A program made the position numbers and the translations under genes. Below, piece by piece: positions 8,083 to 18,400 of a stretch of 32,782 nucleotides of DNA (positions are counted from its first letter, which is position 1; every line of letters starts with the position of its first letter). This DNA is from Actinomadura sp. KC216. Lineage in GTDB: Bacteria; Actinomycetota; Actinomycetes; Streptosporangiales; Streptosporangiaceae. The notes below the pieces were generated by a model. That model saw nothing but the letters and a program-made list of their open reading frames with translations. It did no database searches and had not been told where the DNA came from. The stretch is from positions 1 to 32,782 of the forward strand of contig NZ_SMJX01000069.1 in the NCBI RefSeq assembly GCF_004348535.1, given 5' to 3'.

Positions 8083-8444
8083 ACGTCGGGTTCCCGTACC
8101 GCTTCGACGCCACCGGGCGCACCGCGACCGCCGGCGACGACGCGCACCTGCGCGGCCTCATCGCGCAGGTGCTGTTCACGGCGCCCGGCGAGCGGGTGAT
8201 GCGGCCCGACTTCGGCTCGGGCCTGCTCGCGCTCACCTTCGAGCCCAACAGCCCGGAACTCGCCGCGACGACGCAGTTCCTGGTGGAGGGCGCGCTCCAG
8301 CAGTGGCTGGGCCACCTCATCGCGGTGGACTCGGTGGAGGTGTCCGCGTCGGACGCCGCGCTGCGGGTGCTGGTGCAGTACGTGTCCCTGCGCACGCGGC
8401 AGCGCCGCGTGGACGAGTTCACCGCGCCGGGAGCGGCCGCATGA
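8079..8444 (+). CDS. gp25-like baseplate wedge protein (Pvc9/Afp9-like)
   Basis: GTG 8079 in a GTGA overlap gives 121 residues starting MNVGFPYRFDATGR. The frame is open upstream, but that part is Arg/Gly-rich shadow sequence. The product carries the gpW/gp25 pattern: HLRGLIAQVLFTAPGERVMRPDFGSGL, a FEPNSPELAATTQFLVEGALQQWL helix, and ALRVLVQYV. T4 gp25, T6SS TssE and Pvc9 nucleate the sheath at the baseplate and share a sheath-like handshake domain. The MRPDFGSGL loop is the most conserved part. The gene is followed by a duplicated start region (8427-8466) before the first baseplate-J gene. Confidence 0.92.
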   Translation: MNVGFPYRFDATGRTATAGDDAHLRGLIAQVLFTAPGERVMRPDFGSGLLALTFEPNSPELAATTQFLVEGALQQWLGHLIAVDSVEVSASDAALRVLVQYVSLRTRQRRVDEFTAPGAAA

Positions 8445-8466
8445 GACCGGGAGCGCCCGCATGAGG
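8427..8466 (+). repeat. 20-bp imperfect tandem duplication over the gp25/baseplate-J junction
   Basis: Two adjacent 20-base units (8427-8446 and 8447-8466) read CCGGGAGCGGCCGCATGAGA and CCGGGAGCGCCCGCATGAGG, identical at 18 of 20 positions. Each carries GGGAG and an ATG. The first ATG (8441) is out of frame with the second and opens a 7-codon frame ending at 8464, across the ATG at 8461. The gp25 stop is in the first unit and the baseplate-J start in the second. Confidence 0.85.
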
Positions 8467-11061
8467 TACGTGTGCGGCCACAAGCGCCGCCTGCCCGCCG
8501 TGAAGGCGGGGGGCGTGCTCAACGGCATCGAGTACCTGGAGGTCGCCGCGGCCGGGCCCGCGCAGCGCACGCTGCTGGTGCGGCTGCTCAAACCGGCCGC
8601 GGGCATCACCGCGGGCCAGGTGCGCATCGACGGCGGGCAGCGCATCCGGACCGTCGCCGTGCAGTGGGCGGCACCGGCCGACGCGCTGCCGCCGGACGAG
8701 GACCCGGCACTGGCCACAGGACTCGCGGACCCCGATCACGTCCTGGTCGTCCGCACGGAACAGCCGGGCGACTTCTCCTACTACACGCTGCACATCGACT
8801 CATCCGGGTTCGACCCGCTGCTGGGCGAGGTCGAGTTCTCCTTCAAGGTGGACTGCGACGCCGGATTCGACTGCCGCGACGAATGCGAATGCCCCCGTCC
8901 GCCCTCGCCCGTACCGGACCTCGACTACCTGGCCAAGGACTACGCCAGCCTCCGGGAGACGCTGCTGGACCGCGTGAGCCTGATCTCGCCCCGCTGGCGC
9001 GAGCGGACCCCTGCCGACCTCGGCGTGACCCTGGTCGAGCTGCTGGCCTACGCGGGCGACCGGCTCTCCTACCGGCAGGACGCCGTCGCGACCGAGTCCT
9101 ACCTGGAGACGGCGCGCAGCCGGATCTCGCTGCGGCGCCACGCCCGGCTGGTCGACCACCGCATGCACGACGGCTGCGCCGCCCGGGTGCTGCTGCGCTG
9201 CGAGGTGACCGGCAACGGGGTCGCCGTCCCGGCGGGCACCAAGGTCTACAGCCGGGTCGACGGCCTGCCGGACCTCCTGACCGCGGAGGGGGAGGAGGCC
9301 GCGCTCGCCGCGGGCGCCACCGTCTTCGAGACCACCGACCGCGCGGTGCTGTACCAGAACCACGGCACCTTCCGCTTCTACACCTGGGGCGACGACGAGT
9401 GCTGCCTGCCAGCCGGGGCGACGGAGGCCACCCTGCGCGGCAACCACCCCGACCTGAAGGCGGGCGACATCCTGGTCTTCGCCGAGGTGCTCGGCCCGGC
9501 CACCGGGCACCCGGCCGACGCCGATCCGCGCCACCTGTGGCCGGTGCGGCTGACGCACGTCGTGCCCGGGCAGGACCCTTCGGGTGGCCGCTTCCACGAC
9601 CCGCCGACCGCGAGTGCCGTCGCGGTCACCCGGATCGCGTGGGACGCCGCCGACCGGCCCCCGTTCCCCGTGTGCGTCAGCGCCCCCGCCGCCGGAGGCC
9701 GGCCCGTCAGCGTGGCCTGGGGCAACATCATCGTGGCCGACCACGGCCGCACCATGCCCGACGAGGACCTCGGCACGGTGCCGCAGCCGCGGACGTCCGG
9801 CCTGGACGTGGCTCCGCCGCGCGCGGCGCCCGTTCGGTACCGGCCGCGGCTGCGGTCCGGGCCGCTGACCCGCGCGGTCGAGGTGAACCCCCGGGTGCTG
9901 GCCACGGCCGAGCAGGACGCCGCCGTCATGGCCGACCTGGCCGCCCGCACCGCGTCCGGCAGGGTGCGGGCGTGGCTGGCCGGGCACGGCGTGGTGTTCC
10001 GGCGCGCGCCGCTGGTCGTGCGCGGGGCCCACGGCGAATGGTCGGTCAGCGACGGCGAGACCGTGGTCCGGGTCCGGGCCGGGTCCGGTGGCGAGGTGAG
10101 CGTGCTGGCGCGCCCGATCCCCGCGGGCCGCGTCACCGCCGCCGCGCCGCGCCTGGCCGGTCCCCGGATCGAGATCACCGACGGCACCGTGACCTGGCAC
10201 CCGCGCTGGGACCTCCTCGCCAGCGACGCGGCGGCGGCCGAGTTCGCCGTGGAGTCCGAGCACGACGGCTCGACGTACCTCCGGCTCAACCGTCCCGCTC
10301 CGGGCACGGCCTTCACCGCCCGCTACCGCACGGGCAACGGCGTGTCGGGCAACGTCGGCGCGAACTCCCTGGCTCACATCGCCGCGACCCCCGGCGTGGT
10401 GGCGGTCACCAACCCCATGCCCGCCGCGGGCGGGCACGAGCCCGAGACCGGCGACGAGGTGTGCCGCGACGCGCCCACCGCGTACCTGGTGCAGGAGCGC
10501 GCGGTCACGCCCGCCGACTGGGAGGAGGTCGCCACCCGCCACCCGGGCGTCCAGCGGGCGACCGCGACGTGGCGGTGGACCGGCAGCTGGCACACCGTCT
10601 TCCTCACCGTCGACCGGGTCGGCGGCGCCGACGTCGACGAGGAGTTCGAGCGCGAGCTGCGCGCCGGGCTCGAGCGCTACCGGCTGGCGGGCTACGACCT
10701 GGAGATCGAGGGCGCCCGGTACGTGCCGCTGGAGATCGGGCTGCACGTGTGCGTCGCGGAGGGCCACCTGCGCTCGGCGGTGCGCCGCGAGCTGCTCGAC
10801 GTCCTCACCGCCCTGTTCCACCCCGACCGGCTGACGTTCGCGCAGCCGGTCTTCCTGAGCCCGGTCTACGCCGCGGCGCAGGCGGTCGCCGGGGTCACCT
10901 CGGTCGACGTGCGCACGTTCCAGCGCCGCCACGCGCCCGGGGCGGCCGGCCTCGCCTCCGGCGTGCTGCGGATGGGCCGGCTGGAGATCGCCCGGCTGGA
11001 CAACGACCCGAACTTCCCCGAACGGGGGAGGCTCACCCTGACCCTCGGGGGCGGACGGTGA
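8461..11061 (+). CDS. Baseplate J / gp6-like wedge protein (Pvc11/Afp11-like)
   Basis: This 866-residue protein is a putative baseplate assembly protein. Its central signature is LDYLAKDYASLRETLLDRVS, then DLGVTLVELLAYAGDRLSYRQDAVATESYL and SLRRHARLVDHRMHDG, as in gp6/Baseplate_J proteins of eCIS. The C-terminal third (FERELRAGLERYRLAGYDLEIE and VFLSPVYAAAQAVAGVTSVDV) also fits the family. These proteins form the wedge ring around the hub. Before the core is an unusual Cys cluster: Cys132, Cys138, Cys142 and Cys144. The start at ATG 8461 follows GGGAG at 8449-8453. The stop overlaps the next GTG by GTGA. Confidence 0.9.
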   Translation: MRYVCGHKRRLPAVKAGGVLNGIEYLEVAAAGPAQRTLLVRLLKPAAGITAGQVRIDGGQRIRTVAVQWAAPADALPPDEDPALATGLADPDHVLVVRTEQPGDFSYYTLHIDSSGFDPLLGEVEFSFKVDCDAGFDCRDECECPRPPSPVPDLDYLAKDYASLRETLLDRVSLISPRWRERTPADLGVTLVELLAYAGDRLSYRQDAVATESYLETARSRISLRRHARLVDHRMHDGCAARVLLRCEVTGNGVAVPAGTKVYSRVDGLPDLLTAEGEEAALAAGATVFETTDRAVLYQNHGTFRFYTWGDDECCLPAGATEATLRGNHPDLKAGDILVFAEVLGPATGHPADADPRHLWPVRLTHVVPGQDPSGGRFHDPPTASAVAVTRIAWDAADRPPFPVCVSAPAAGGRPVSVAWGNIIVADHGRTMPDEDLGTVPQPRTSGLDVAPPRAAPVRYRPRLRSGPLTRAVEVNPRVLATAEQDAAVMADLAARTASGRVRAWLAGHGVVFRRAPLVVRGAHGEWSVSDGETVVRVRAGSGGEVSVLARPIPAGRVTAAAPRLAGPRIEITDGTVTWHPRWDLLASDAAAAEFAVESEHDGSTYLRLNRPAPGTAFTARYRTGNGVSGNVGANSLAHIAATPGVVAVTNPMPAAGGHEPETGDEVCRDAPTAYLVQERAVTPADWEEVATRHPGVQRATATWRWTGSWHTVFLTVDRVGGADVDEEFERELRAGLERYRLAGYDLEIEGARYVPLEIGLHVCVAEGHLRSAVRRELLDVLTALFHPDRLTFAQPVFLSPVYAAAQAVAGVTSVDVRTFQRRHAPGAAGLASGVLRMGRLEIARLDNDPNFPERGRLTLTLGGGR

Positions 11062-13502
11062 AGCGAGAGTGCGAATGCGGCTGCTGCGCGGGCATCACCG
11101 GCAGCACGCCGCAGCCGATCGAGAACCGGCCCGCGCTGCCGCGGGTGCGCTACCGGCCCGGCGGCTACGCCGAGTTCCGCGAGAGCATGCACGCGACACT
11201 GGCCTCCGCGCGGCGTCCCGCGCTCGCCGCGCTGACGACCCGCGACGACGAGGACTTCAGCATCGCGCTGCTCGACGCGACCGCGTGCATGGCCGAGATC
11301 CTGACCTTCTACACCGAGCGGCTCGTCAACGAGTCGTACCTGCGTACGGCGCGGCAGCGGCCGTCCCTGGCGGAGCTCGGCAAGCTGGTCGGCTACCGGC
11401 TGCGTCCCGGGGTGGCCGCCGCGACGCGCCTGGCGTTCCACGTCGAGCCGCCCGCCGCGGCGGCGGTGGAGGCGGCGACCACGCCGTTCCAGCGGGCACG
11501 GATGCCGGAGGCCGTGACGATCCCCGCGGGGGTGCAGGTGCGCAGCGTCCCGGGGCAGGGCGAGCGGTCGGAGGTGTTCGAGACCTCCGAGGCCCTCGTC
11601 GCGCGCCCGGCCTGGAACCTCATGCGCCCCGTGACGACGCGGCGCACCGTGCTCGGCCAGGGCGCGCAGAGCATGTACGTCAGGGGGATCACCGCCGGCC
11701 TCAAGCCCGGCGATCTGCTGCTGTTCCACGCGGGCCCGCAGTCGTGGGAGGTGCGCCCGGTCGCGGCCGCCACCCCGCAGCCGGGCCTCGAGCGCACGCT
11801 GGTCACCTGGCGCGACGCCCTGACCAAGCCGGGGCCGCTCACCCCCTACGTCATGCGCAAGCGGCTGAGCTTCTTCGGGCACAACGCGCCCCGATGGCAG
11901 TCGATGTCCCAGCAGTTCAAGACGGACTACGGCTGCCCGACCGGCTGCGCCGACTGGCCGTCCTATCTCAGCTCACCGCTGCAGATGACCTCCGACATGG
12001 ACGGTTCCCACCCGGACATCGCGGTGGGCGGCATGCTCGTCTTCGCCGCCGGTGTCGACAGGGCGCTGTTCACCGCCGAGGAGGTCACGGAGCTGTCGCG
12101 GTCGGAGTTCGCCGTGTCCGGCAAGGCGACCCGGGTCAGGCTGGGCGGGTCCCTGACCGACTACCAGAGGTTCGACCGGGACGTCCGCGGAACCACGGTC
12201 CACGCCGTCAGCGAGGAGCTGGAGCTCGCACCCGAGCCCGACCCGTCGAAGGTCGAAGGGGCGCGGATCGTCGTCGACGGTGACGTGCGCGACCTGCCTC
12301 CGGGGCGCACGCTGCTGGTGGTGTCCGGCGGCGCGGCGGAGACGGTGACGCTGAAGTCGGCGGCGCTCGACGGGACGGGCACGGTCCTCACCCTGACCGG
12401 GAGCCTGGCCGGAGCGTACGACCCGGAAGGCGTCCAGATATTCGGCAACGTCGCGGCCGCGACCCACGGCGAGACCGTCCACCAGATCCTGGGCGACGGC
12501 GACGCGGCCCGGCCGTTCCAGCGCTTCGAGCTCAAGCACGATCCGCTGACGTACGCGCCGTCGTCCGGCCCCGCCGGTTCCGCGTCCACGCTGGAGATCC
12601 GCGTCAATGACGTGGCCTGGCACGAGGTCCCCACGCTCCACCGGGCCGCGCCGGACGACCGCGTCTTCGTCACCCGGGACGCTCCGTCGGGCGCCGTCGA
12701 GGTGCGCACCGGCGACGGGCTGCGCGGCGCGCGGCTGCCGACCGGCCAGCACAACGTGCGCGCCGTCTACCGCAAGGGGATCGGCGCCGCGGGCAACCTG
12801 CCCCCGGGCGCGCTGACCCAGCTCGCCTCCCCGCCGCTGGGCGTCACCGGGGTGACCAACCCGGTGCCCGCGTCGGGCGGCGCCGACCCCGACCCGGCCG
12901 ACCACGCCCGCGACGGCATCCCGCTGTCGACCCGCACGCTGGGCCGGGCGGTGTCGCTGCTGGACTACGCGGACTTCGCCCGCACGTTCGCCGGGATCGC
13001 CAAGGCGCACGTGGCCGTGCTCCCGGTGCGCAACGTCCGCACGATCGTGGTGACCGTGGCGGGCGACGGCGGCGACCCCGTTCCGCCGGAGACGTGCGCG
13101 CGGCTCGTCACCACGCTGCGCGGTCACGGGGATCCGCTCGTCCCGGTCGTCGTGGTGCCGTACCGGCGGATGCCGATCCGGCTCCGCATGAAGGTGCGCC
13201 GCCATCCCCACCACGAGGCCGGGACGGTGCTCAAGGCGGTCGCGGCGGCGCTGGCCGAGGCGTTCGGCTTCCGGGCGCGGGAGTTCGCCGCGCCGGTGCA
13301 CGCCTCCGAGGTGATCGCCGCCGCCCATCGCGCCCCGGGGGTGGCCGCGGTCGACCTGGACGCGCTGTTGCGCGCCGACTTCGCCTCCGCCGGCCGCCGG
13401 CGCCTGCTCGCCTCCGGGCCCACGGTGACGGCGCGGTCGCAGGTGAGGGGCGCGGAGATGCTGCTGCTGACCACCGTCCCCCAGCTCACGGAGATGCCAT
13501 GA
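11058..13502 (+). CDS. Second baseplate J / gp6-like wedge protein (Pvc12-like)
   Basis: GTG 11058 in a GTGA overlap gives 814 residues. The frame is open far upstream through the first J gene, but that stretch is Arg-rich shadow. Landmarks are FSIALLDATACMAEILTFYTERLVNESYLRTA, LAELGKLVGYRLRPGVAAATRLAFHVE, a GDGLRGARLPTGQHNVRAVYRKG region and GNLPPGALTQLASPPLGVTGVTNPVPASGG, as in putative baseplate assembly proteins paired with Pvc11 homologues. The N-terminus is striking: KRECECGCCAG puts Cys at 5, 7, 9 and 10. It should join the first J protein in the wedge. The stop overlaps the next ATG by ATGA. Confidence 0.88.
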   Translation: MKRECECGCCAGITGSTPQPIENRPALPRVRYRPGGYAEFRESMHATLASARRPALAALTTRDDEDFSIALLDATACMAEILTFYTERLVNESYLRTARQRPSLAELGKLVGYRLRPGVAAATRLAFHVEPPAAAAVEAATTPFQRARMPEAVTIPAGVQVRSVPGQGERSEVFETSEALVARPAWNLMRPVTTRRTVLGQGAQSMYVRGITAGLKPGDLLLFHAGPQSWEVRPVAAATPQPGLERTLVTWRDALTKPGPLTPYVMRKRLSFFGHNAPRWQSMSQQFKTDYGCPTGCADWPSYLSSPLQMTSDMDGSHPDIAVGGMLVFAAGVDRALFTAEEVTELSRSEFAVSGKATRVRLGGSLTDYQRFDRDVRGTTVHAVSEELELAPEPDPSKVEGARIVVDGDVRDLPPGRTLLVVSGGAAETVTLKSAALDGTGTVLTLTGSLAGAYDPEGVQIFGNVAAATHGETVHQILGDGDAARPFQRFELKHDPLTYAPSSGPAGSASTLEIRVNDVAWHEVPTLHRAAPDDRVFVTRDAPSGAVEVRTGDGLRGARLPTGQHNVRAVYRKGIGAAGNLPPGALTQLASPPLGVTGVTNPVPASGGADPDPADHARDGIPLSTRTLGRAVSLLDYADFARTFAGIAKAHVAVLPVRNVRTIVVTVAGDGGDPVPPETCARLVTTLRGHGDPLVPVVVVPYRRMPIRLRMKVRRHPHHEAGTVLKAVAAALAEAFGFRAREFAAPVHASEVIAAAHRAPGVAAVDLDALLRADFASAGRRRLLASGPTVTARSQVRGAEMLLLTTVPQLTEMP

Positions 13503-15394
13503 CCGACCTGTACGACCTGCTGCCCCGGGTGCACCGGCTCCGGGACGAACTCGGCGACGGGCAGCTGCGCCAGCTGATGGGCGTCATCGGCGCGCAGCTC
13601 GGCGTGCTGGAGGAGAGCCTCGACCAGTTCTACGACGACCTGTTCGTGGAGACCGCCGCCGACTGGGCCGTGCCCTACATCGGCGACCTCGTCGGCTACC
13701 GGCCCCTGCACGGCGGGCCGCCCGCCGTGGTCTCGCCGCGCGCCGAGGTCGCCAACACCATCGCCTACCGCCGCCGCAAGGGCACCGCGGCCATGCTGGA
13801 GCAGCTGGCCTTCGACGTCACCGGACGGCGGGCGCGGGCGGTCGAGTTCTTCGAGCGGCTCGCCGCCACCCAGCACGTGAACCATCCCCGCCCCGGCAGG
13901 GGCGGCGTCCCCGACGTGCGGCGGCGGACGCTGCCGGGCGCCTTCGACGAGCGCGCCCACCTCGCCGAGGTCCGGCGCGTCTCCACGGGCGCGGGCCGCT
14001 ACAACATCCACAACGTCGGCCTGTTCCTGTGGCGCCAGGAGGCCGTCGAGCTGATCCGCTCGCCGCTGGTGCCGGACGCGGGCTCGCGGCGCCGCTTCCG
14101 GTTCCACCCGCTCGGCATCGACCAGCGGCTGTTCGGGAGGCCGCGGACGGAGGAGGAGATCACCCACCTGGCCGAGCCGTTCGACGTCCCGCTCCCGCTG
14201 ACCAGGCGGTTCCTGATGGACCACCGCGACGCCTACTACGGGCGCGGCCGGAGCCTGCTGGTGGAGGTGAGCGGCGCGGCGGCGCCGTCGAAGGTGCGGA
14301 TCTGCGATCTGTCGGACGTGGCCGGTGACTGGGCGCACGCGCCACCGCCCGGCTCGGACGTGCTCGCCGTCGACCCGGTGCTGGGCCGGGTGTACTTCCC
14401 CGATCCGGTACCGCCCGCGGCCACCGCGATCGGAACGTTCCACTACGGCCTGGCGATGCGCGTCGGCGGTGGCGGCTACCAGCGTGACGTCTCGACGGCG
14501 GACGGCCGGGTCCGGGAGGTGACCGGCGGTGCCGCGATCCAGCCCCACCTCAACGCCGTCGCGTCCGGCGGCACCGTTCACATCGCCGACAACTGGGTGT
14601 ACCGGGAGACACCGTCCGTCGCCACGGGCCCCGGCCGGACCGTGCTGCTGCGCGCCGCGCACCGGCGGCGCCCGCACCTGGCCGCGGCCGGGCCGGTGCC
14701 GCTGCGCCCCGGTCCCGGCGGCACGATCGTGCTCGACGGCCTGCTGATCAGCGGCGGCCGGCTGGCGTTCGAGGACGCCGGCGACCTCGAAGCGCGGACC
14801 CTGATCCTGCGGCACTGCACGCTCGTCCCCGGGCTCACCCGCACCGCAGCGAACGCGCCGGCCGACCCGGGCGCCCCGAGCCTCGCCGTCGCGCACCGGG
14901 CGGCGCGGGTGGTCATCGAGCGCTGCGTGCTCGGGCGCGTCGAGGTGGCCGGCGGGGTCGAGGTGACCGTCCGCGACAGCGTCCTCGACTCCTACGAGGG
15001 CGGGTCGCTGACGCTCGCGGAGAGCACGGTGCTGGGCACGGCCGCCGCGACGCGCGTCGACATCTCCAACTCGATCGTCCTCGGCGCGGTGACCGCGCGG
15101 CGGCGCCAGGAGGGCTGCGTCCGGTTCAGCCGCGTCGCCGAAGGCTCGCTCACGCCGTCCCGCCACCGCTGCATCGCCGTCCTGCCCGCCTTCACCTCCC
15201 TCCGCTTCGCCGATCCCGGCTACGCCCAGCTCCGGTCGTCCGCGCCGGACGAGGTGCGCCGCGGCGCCGACAACGAGAGCGAGATGGGCTCCGGGAACCA
15301 TCTGTTCGAGCCGCAGCGCGAGGCGAACCTGCGCCTGCGCCTCGACGAGCACCTCCGCTTCGGCCTTGAGGCCGGGATCTTCTACGCGACCTGA
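13499..15394 (+). CDS. P2 gpI-like tail protein with C-terminal beta-helix-like region
   Basis: The start is ATG 13499 in an ATGA overlap, giving 631 residues. The first 130 residues match the P2 gpI-like tail family: LYDLLPRVHRLRDE, ADWAVPYIGDLVGYRP and NTIAYRRRKGTAAMLEQLAFDVTG. The rest is unlike gpI. Residues from about 360 to 600 are short repeated strands (GTIVLDGLLISGGRLAFED, LILRHCTLVPG, VVIERCVLGRVEV, VTVRDSVLDS) typical of right-handed beta-helices. The end, SEMGSGNHLFEPQREANLRLRLDEHLRFGLEAG, probably attaches or trimerises the protein. By homology the N-terminus docks on the wedge. The tail part may support a fibre or touch the target, which is inference. Confidence 0.83.
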   Translation: MTDLYDLLPRVHRLRDELGDGQLRQLMGVIGAQLGVLEESLDQFYDDLFVETAADWAVPYIGDLVGYRPLHGGPPAVVSPRAEVANTIAYRRRKGTAAMLEQLAFDVTGRRARAVEFFERLAATQHVNHPRPGRGGVPDVRRRTLPGAFDERAHLAEVRRVSTGAGRYNIHNVGLFLWRQEAVELIRSPLVPDAGSRRRFRFHPLGIDQRLFGRPRTEEEITHLAEPFDVPLPLTRRFLMDHRDAYYGRGRSLLVEVSGAAAPSKVRICDLSDVAGDWAHAPPPGSDVLAVDPVLGRVYFPDPVPPAATAIGTFHYGLAMRVGGGGYQRDVSTADGRVREVTGGAAIQPHLNAVASGGTVHIADNWVYRETPSVATGPGRTVLLRAAHRRRPHLAAAGPVPLRPGPGGTIVLDGLLISGGRLAFEDAGDLEARTLILRHCTLVPGLTRTAANAPADPGAPSLAVAHRAARVVIERCVLGRVEVAGGVEVTVRDSVLDSYEGGSLTLAESTVLGTAAATRVDISNSIVLGAVTARRRQEGCVRFSRVAEGSLTPSRHRCIAVLPAFTSLRFADPGYAQLRSSAPDEVRRGADNESEMGSGNHLFEPQREANLRLRLDEHLRFGLEAGIFYAT

Positions 15395-15408
15395 GGACCA
15401 CGCCAACC

Positions 15409-18400
15409 ATGAGTGCTGACCTGAGTAGAGTCCGGTTCGACGCGCTGCGCGACTTCAGCGGCGTCCGCATCCAGCAGGGCCGGGTCTGGCTCGACGCCGA
15501 CTTCAACGAGCAGGTGGCCATCACCGACCGCCGGTTCCGGGCGCAGATGGTCGACCTCGCGCCGCAGCAGACGGCGGTGTCCCGGCAGACGCCGGACGCG
15601 TTCGAGATCACGCTGTCGGGCGGGAAGATGTCCATCGGCGCCGGGCGGATGTACGTGGACGGCCTGGTGGCCGAGAACCACGGCGACGCGCCGGTCTTCG
15701 ACCCCGTGCTGGCCGAGCCGAACGGCACGGGCGGGACGGAGTACGGGAGCCAGCCCTACTGGCCCACCCCGGAGGAACCGCCCGGAGGCGGGCCGCACCT
15801 GGTCTACCTCGACGTGTGGGAGCGGGAACGCACCCATCTCAACACCCCGGACCTGGTGGACAGCGCCATCGGCGTGGACACCACGACGCGCGCCCAGATC
15901 GTCTGGCAGGTCCGCGTCCTGCCCGGTGTCGGCACCGACGTCGGCGGCGGCTGCGACCAGCCGTTCAGCGGATGGGACGAGCTGACCGCGCCGTCGCCGC
16001 TGCGGCTCACCACCGGGACCGAGGCGGTCGACCCGGTCACCGATCCGTGCGAGATCCCGCCCGGCACCGGCTACCGCGGGCCGGAGAACCACCTGTACCG
16101 GGTCGAGATGCACTCGCCGACGCAGTTCACCTGGTCGCGCGACAACGCCGCCTTCGGCGCCGCCGTGGCCGAGGTGGTCTCGGCCACCACGCTGCGCCTG
16201 CATTCGCTGGGCCGCGACGACCAGCAGTCCATCAAGGACGGCGACTGGGTCGAGATCACCGACGACGCGCGCGAGCTCGCCCAGGCGTCCGGCGAGATGC
16301 GCCAGGTGACCGTGGACGTGGCCGCCTCGACGATCACCTTCACGCCCGCGCTCCCGGCCGAGCTGACCGGCCTGGACCATCACCTGCGCGTCCGCAAGTG
16401 GGACTCGCCGCTGATCACCGTCCCCGCCGACGGCTCGCCGGTCTCGCTGGAGCACGGCATCACGGTCGCGTTCACCTCCACCGGGTCCGGCACGGCGCGT
16501 CCGGGCGACCACTGGGTCTTCGCGGCCCGGGCCTCGGCGCCCACCCCCGAGCAGTCGCTGGAGAAGCTCACCGGCGCGCCGCCGCGCGGCATCCACCACC
16601 ACTACGCCCGGCTCGCGCTGGTCACCTTCCCGGACGAGGTCCAGGACTGCCGCCCGCAGTGGCCGGTCCCCTCCGGTGGCGGCGGATGCGCGTGCGAGGT
16701 CTGCGTCACGCCGGAGCAGCACAACGAGCTCGGGTTCACCATCCAGGACGCCCTGGACAGGCTGCGCCGGGCGGGCGGCGGAACGCTCACCCTGTGCCCC
16801 GGAACGTACCGCCTGGACGAGCCGCTCGAACTCGGCAAGATGAGCTCGGTCCGGGTGCGCGGCAGCGGGAACGGCACGTGGCTGAGAGCGTCCCGAACGG
16901 CGCTCGTCGTACGCAGCTGCTTCGATATCGAGCTGGCGGACTTCCGGATCGTGTGCGACGACCACGAAGACCCGGGCGTCGTGCTCGCCCACGGCAACGA
17001 GAGTGTCGTGCTGGAGCGGCTGCGGATCGACCAGCCCGGCGGCCCGGCGCTCGCCCTCTCGGACACGCTGGTCGACCTGAGCGTTTCCGACTGTGTCCTG
17101 TCCGGCCTCAGCGGCATCGCCGCCTGGGCGAGCGAAGGCTCGCCGCCCCAGGTGCTCACCGTGGGGCTGAGCGTCGAGAACACCAGGTTCTCCTGCCAGG
17201 AGCGGGGGATCGATCTCGACGTCATGAAGGGGGAGCTGACCGCGGCGCACGGCGGCCGTACCTCGATCCGCGGCAACACGCTGGTCTGGTGCGAGGACGC
17301 GGGCATCGTCCTGACCGGGCTCGTCCCGCAGGACGACGGGGACCTCCGCGGCGACCTCGACATCCGCGCCAACACCCTCCAGGTGGAGGGCAAGGGCATC
17401 GTGACCGGCCGGGTCGCGAACGTCCGCGACAACACGGTCGTCTCCCGGGACCGCCGGGAGGGCGCGGACGGCATCGCGGTCCTGCCGCTGCCGCCCGACA
17501 CCGCCAACGGGACGGTCGCGGTGACCGGCAACACCGTCACGGGCTTCGCCGAGAGCGGCATCGCCGTCACCGCGGCGGCGCGGAGCCTGATCGTGCAGCA
17601 CAACACGATCCGGCGCACCGGCGCGGGCATCGTGGTGGAACCCGGGAACAACGAGGGCGCCGTCTCCGTCCACGACAACCAGATCGTCGACCTGCGGCCC
17701 TCCCCGGGCGGCGCCGACGACCGGGCCTCCGGGCTGCGGCGCCTGTCCTTCACGGTCGGCGTCCTGGTCATGGGGGCGGATCTGGCGTCGGTCGCGGACA
17801 ACATGATCGACGGGGTGGGGGCCGAGTCGCGGGACGCCGCCCGGGACGTGCCCTGCATCGGCATCGGCATGGCGTCCTGCCAGGAGGGGCGGATCTCGGG
17901 CAACACCGTCTCGCGGGTCGGAATGCCGGGGGAGGGGACCACCGGCCACGGCATCGCGATGGCCGGATGGCGGGGCACGATCTCCGTGTCGGACAACATC
18001 GTCACCCACGAGCCCGATCCGGAATCGGTCACGCGGCCCGGCTGGCGCGCCCTCACGGCGATCATCAGCGAGCAGTTCACCTTCGCCGGCATGCGCTTCG
18101 CGGCGACGCCGGCCGAGTCCTGGCTGCTCACCGGCGACCAGGCGCACCGGGCGGGCCGGTGGCGCGGGCACCTGGAGCTCGCCCGGAACACGCTCCACGG
18201 CGGCGGCGTGGTGAACGCGGTCTCGATCCAGGTCCCCGGCGAGGTCGTGATGACGGCCAACCGGTGCACGCAGCCGGACGAGAGCGACGCGCCGGTGGTC
18301 CACCTCGCCGCGGGCCTGGCGATCGTCCAGGGAAACCGCCTGGCCGGGGGCGGCCGCCCGTCGATGACCATGGACGTCGACCCGGACGCCGCCTCGGTGC

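Noticed and set aside
8472..11057. Plus-strand open frame that continues into the second baseplate-J gene and would extend it by 862 codons
   Set aside because: The extension is an Arg/Pro/Gly-rich shadow of the first J gene, which has recognisable domains. The GTG at 11058 in a GTGA overlap is the better start.
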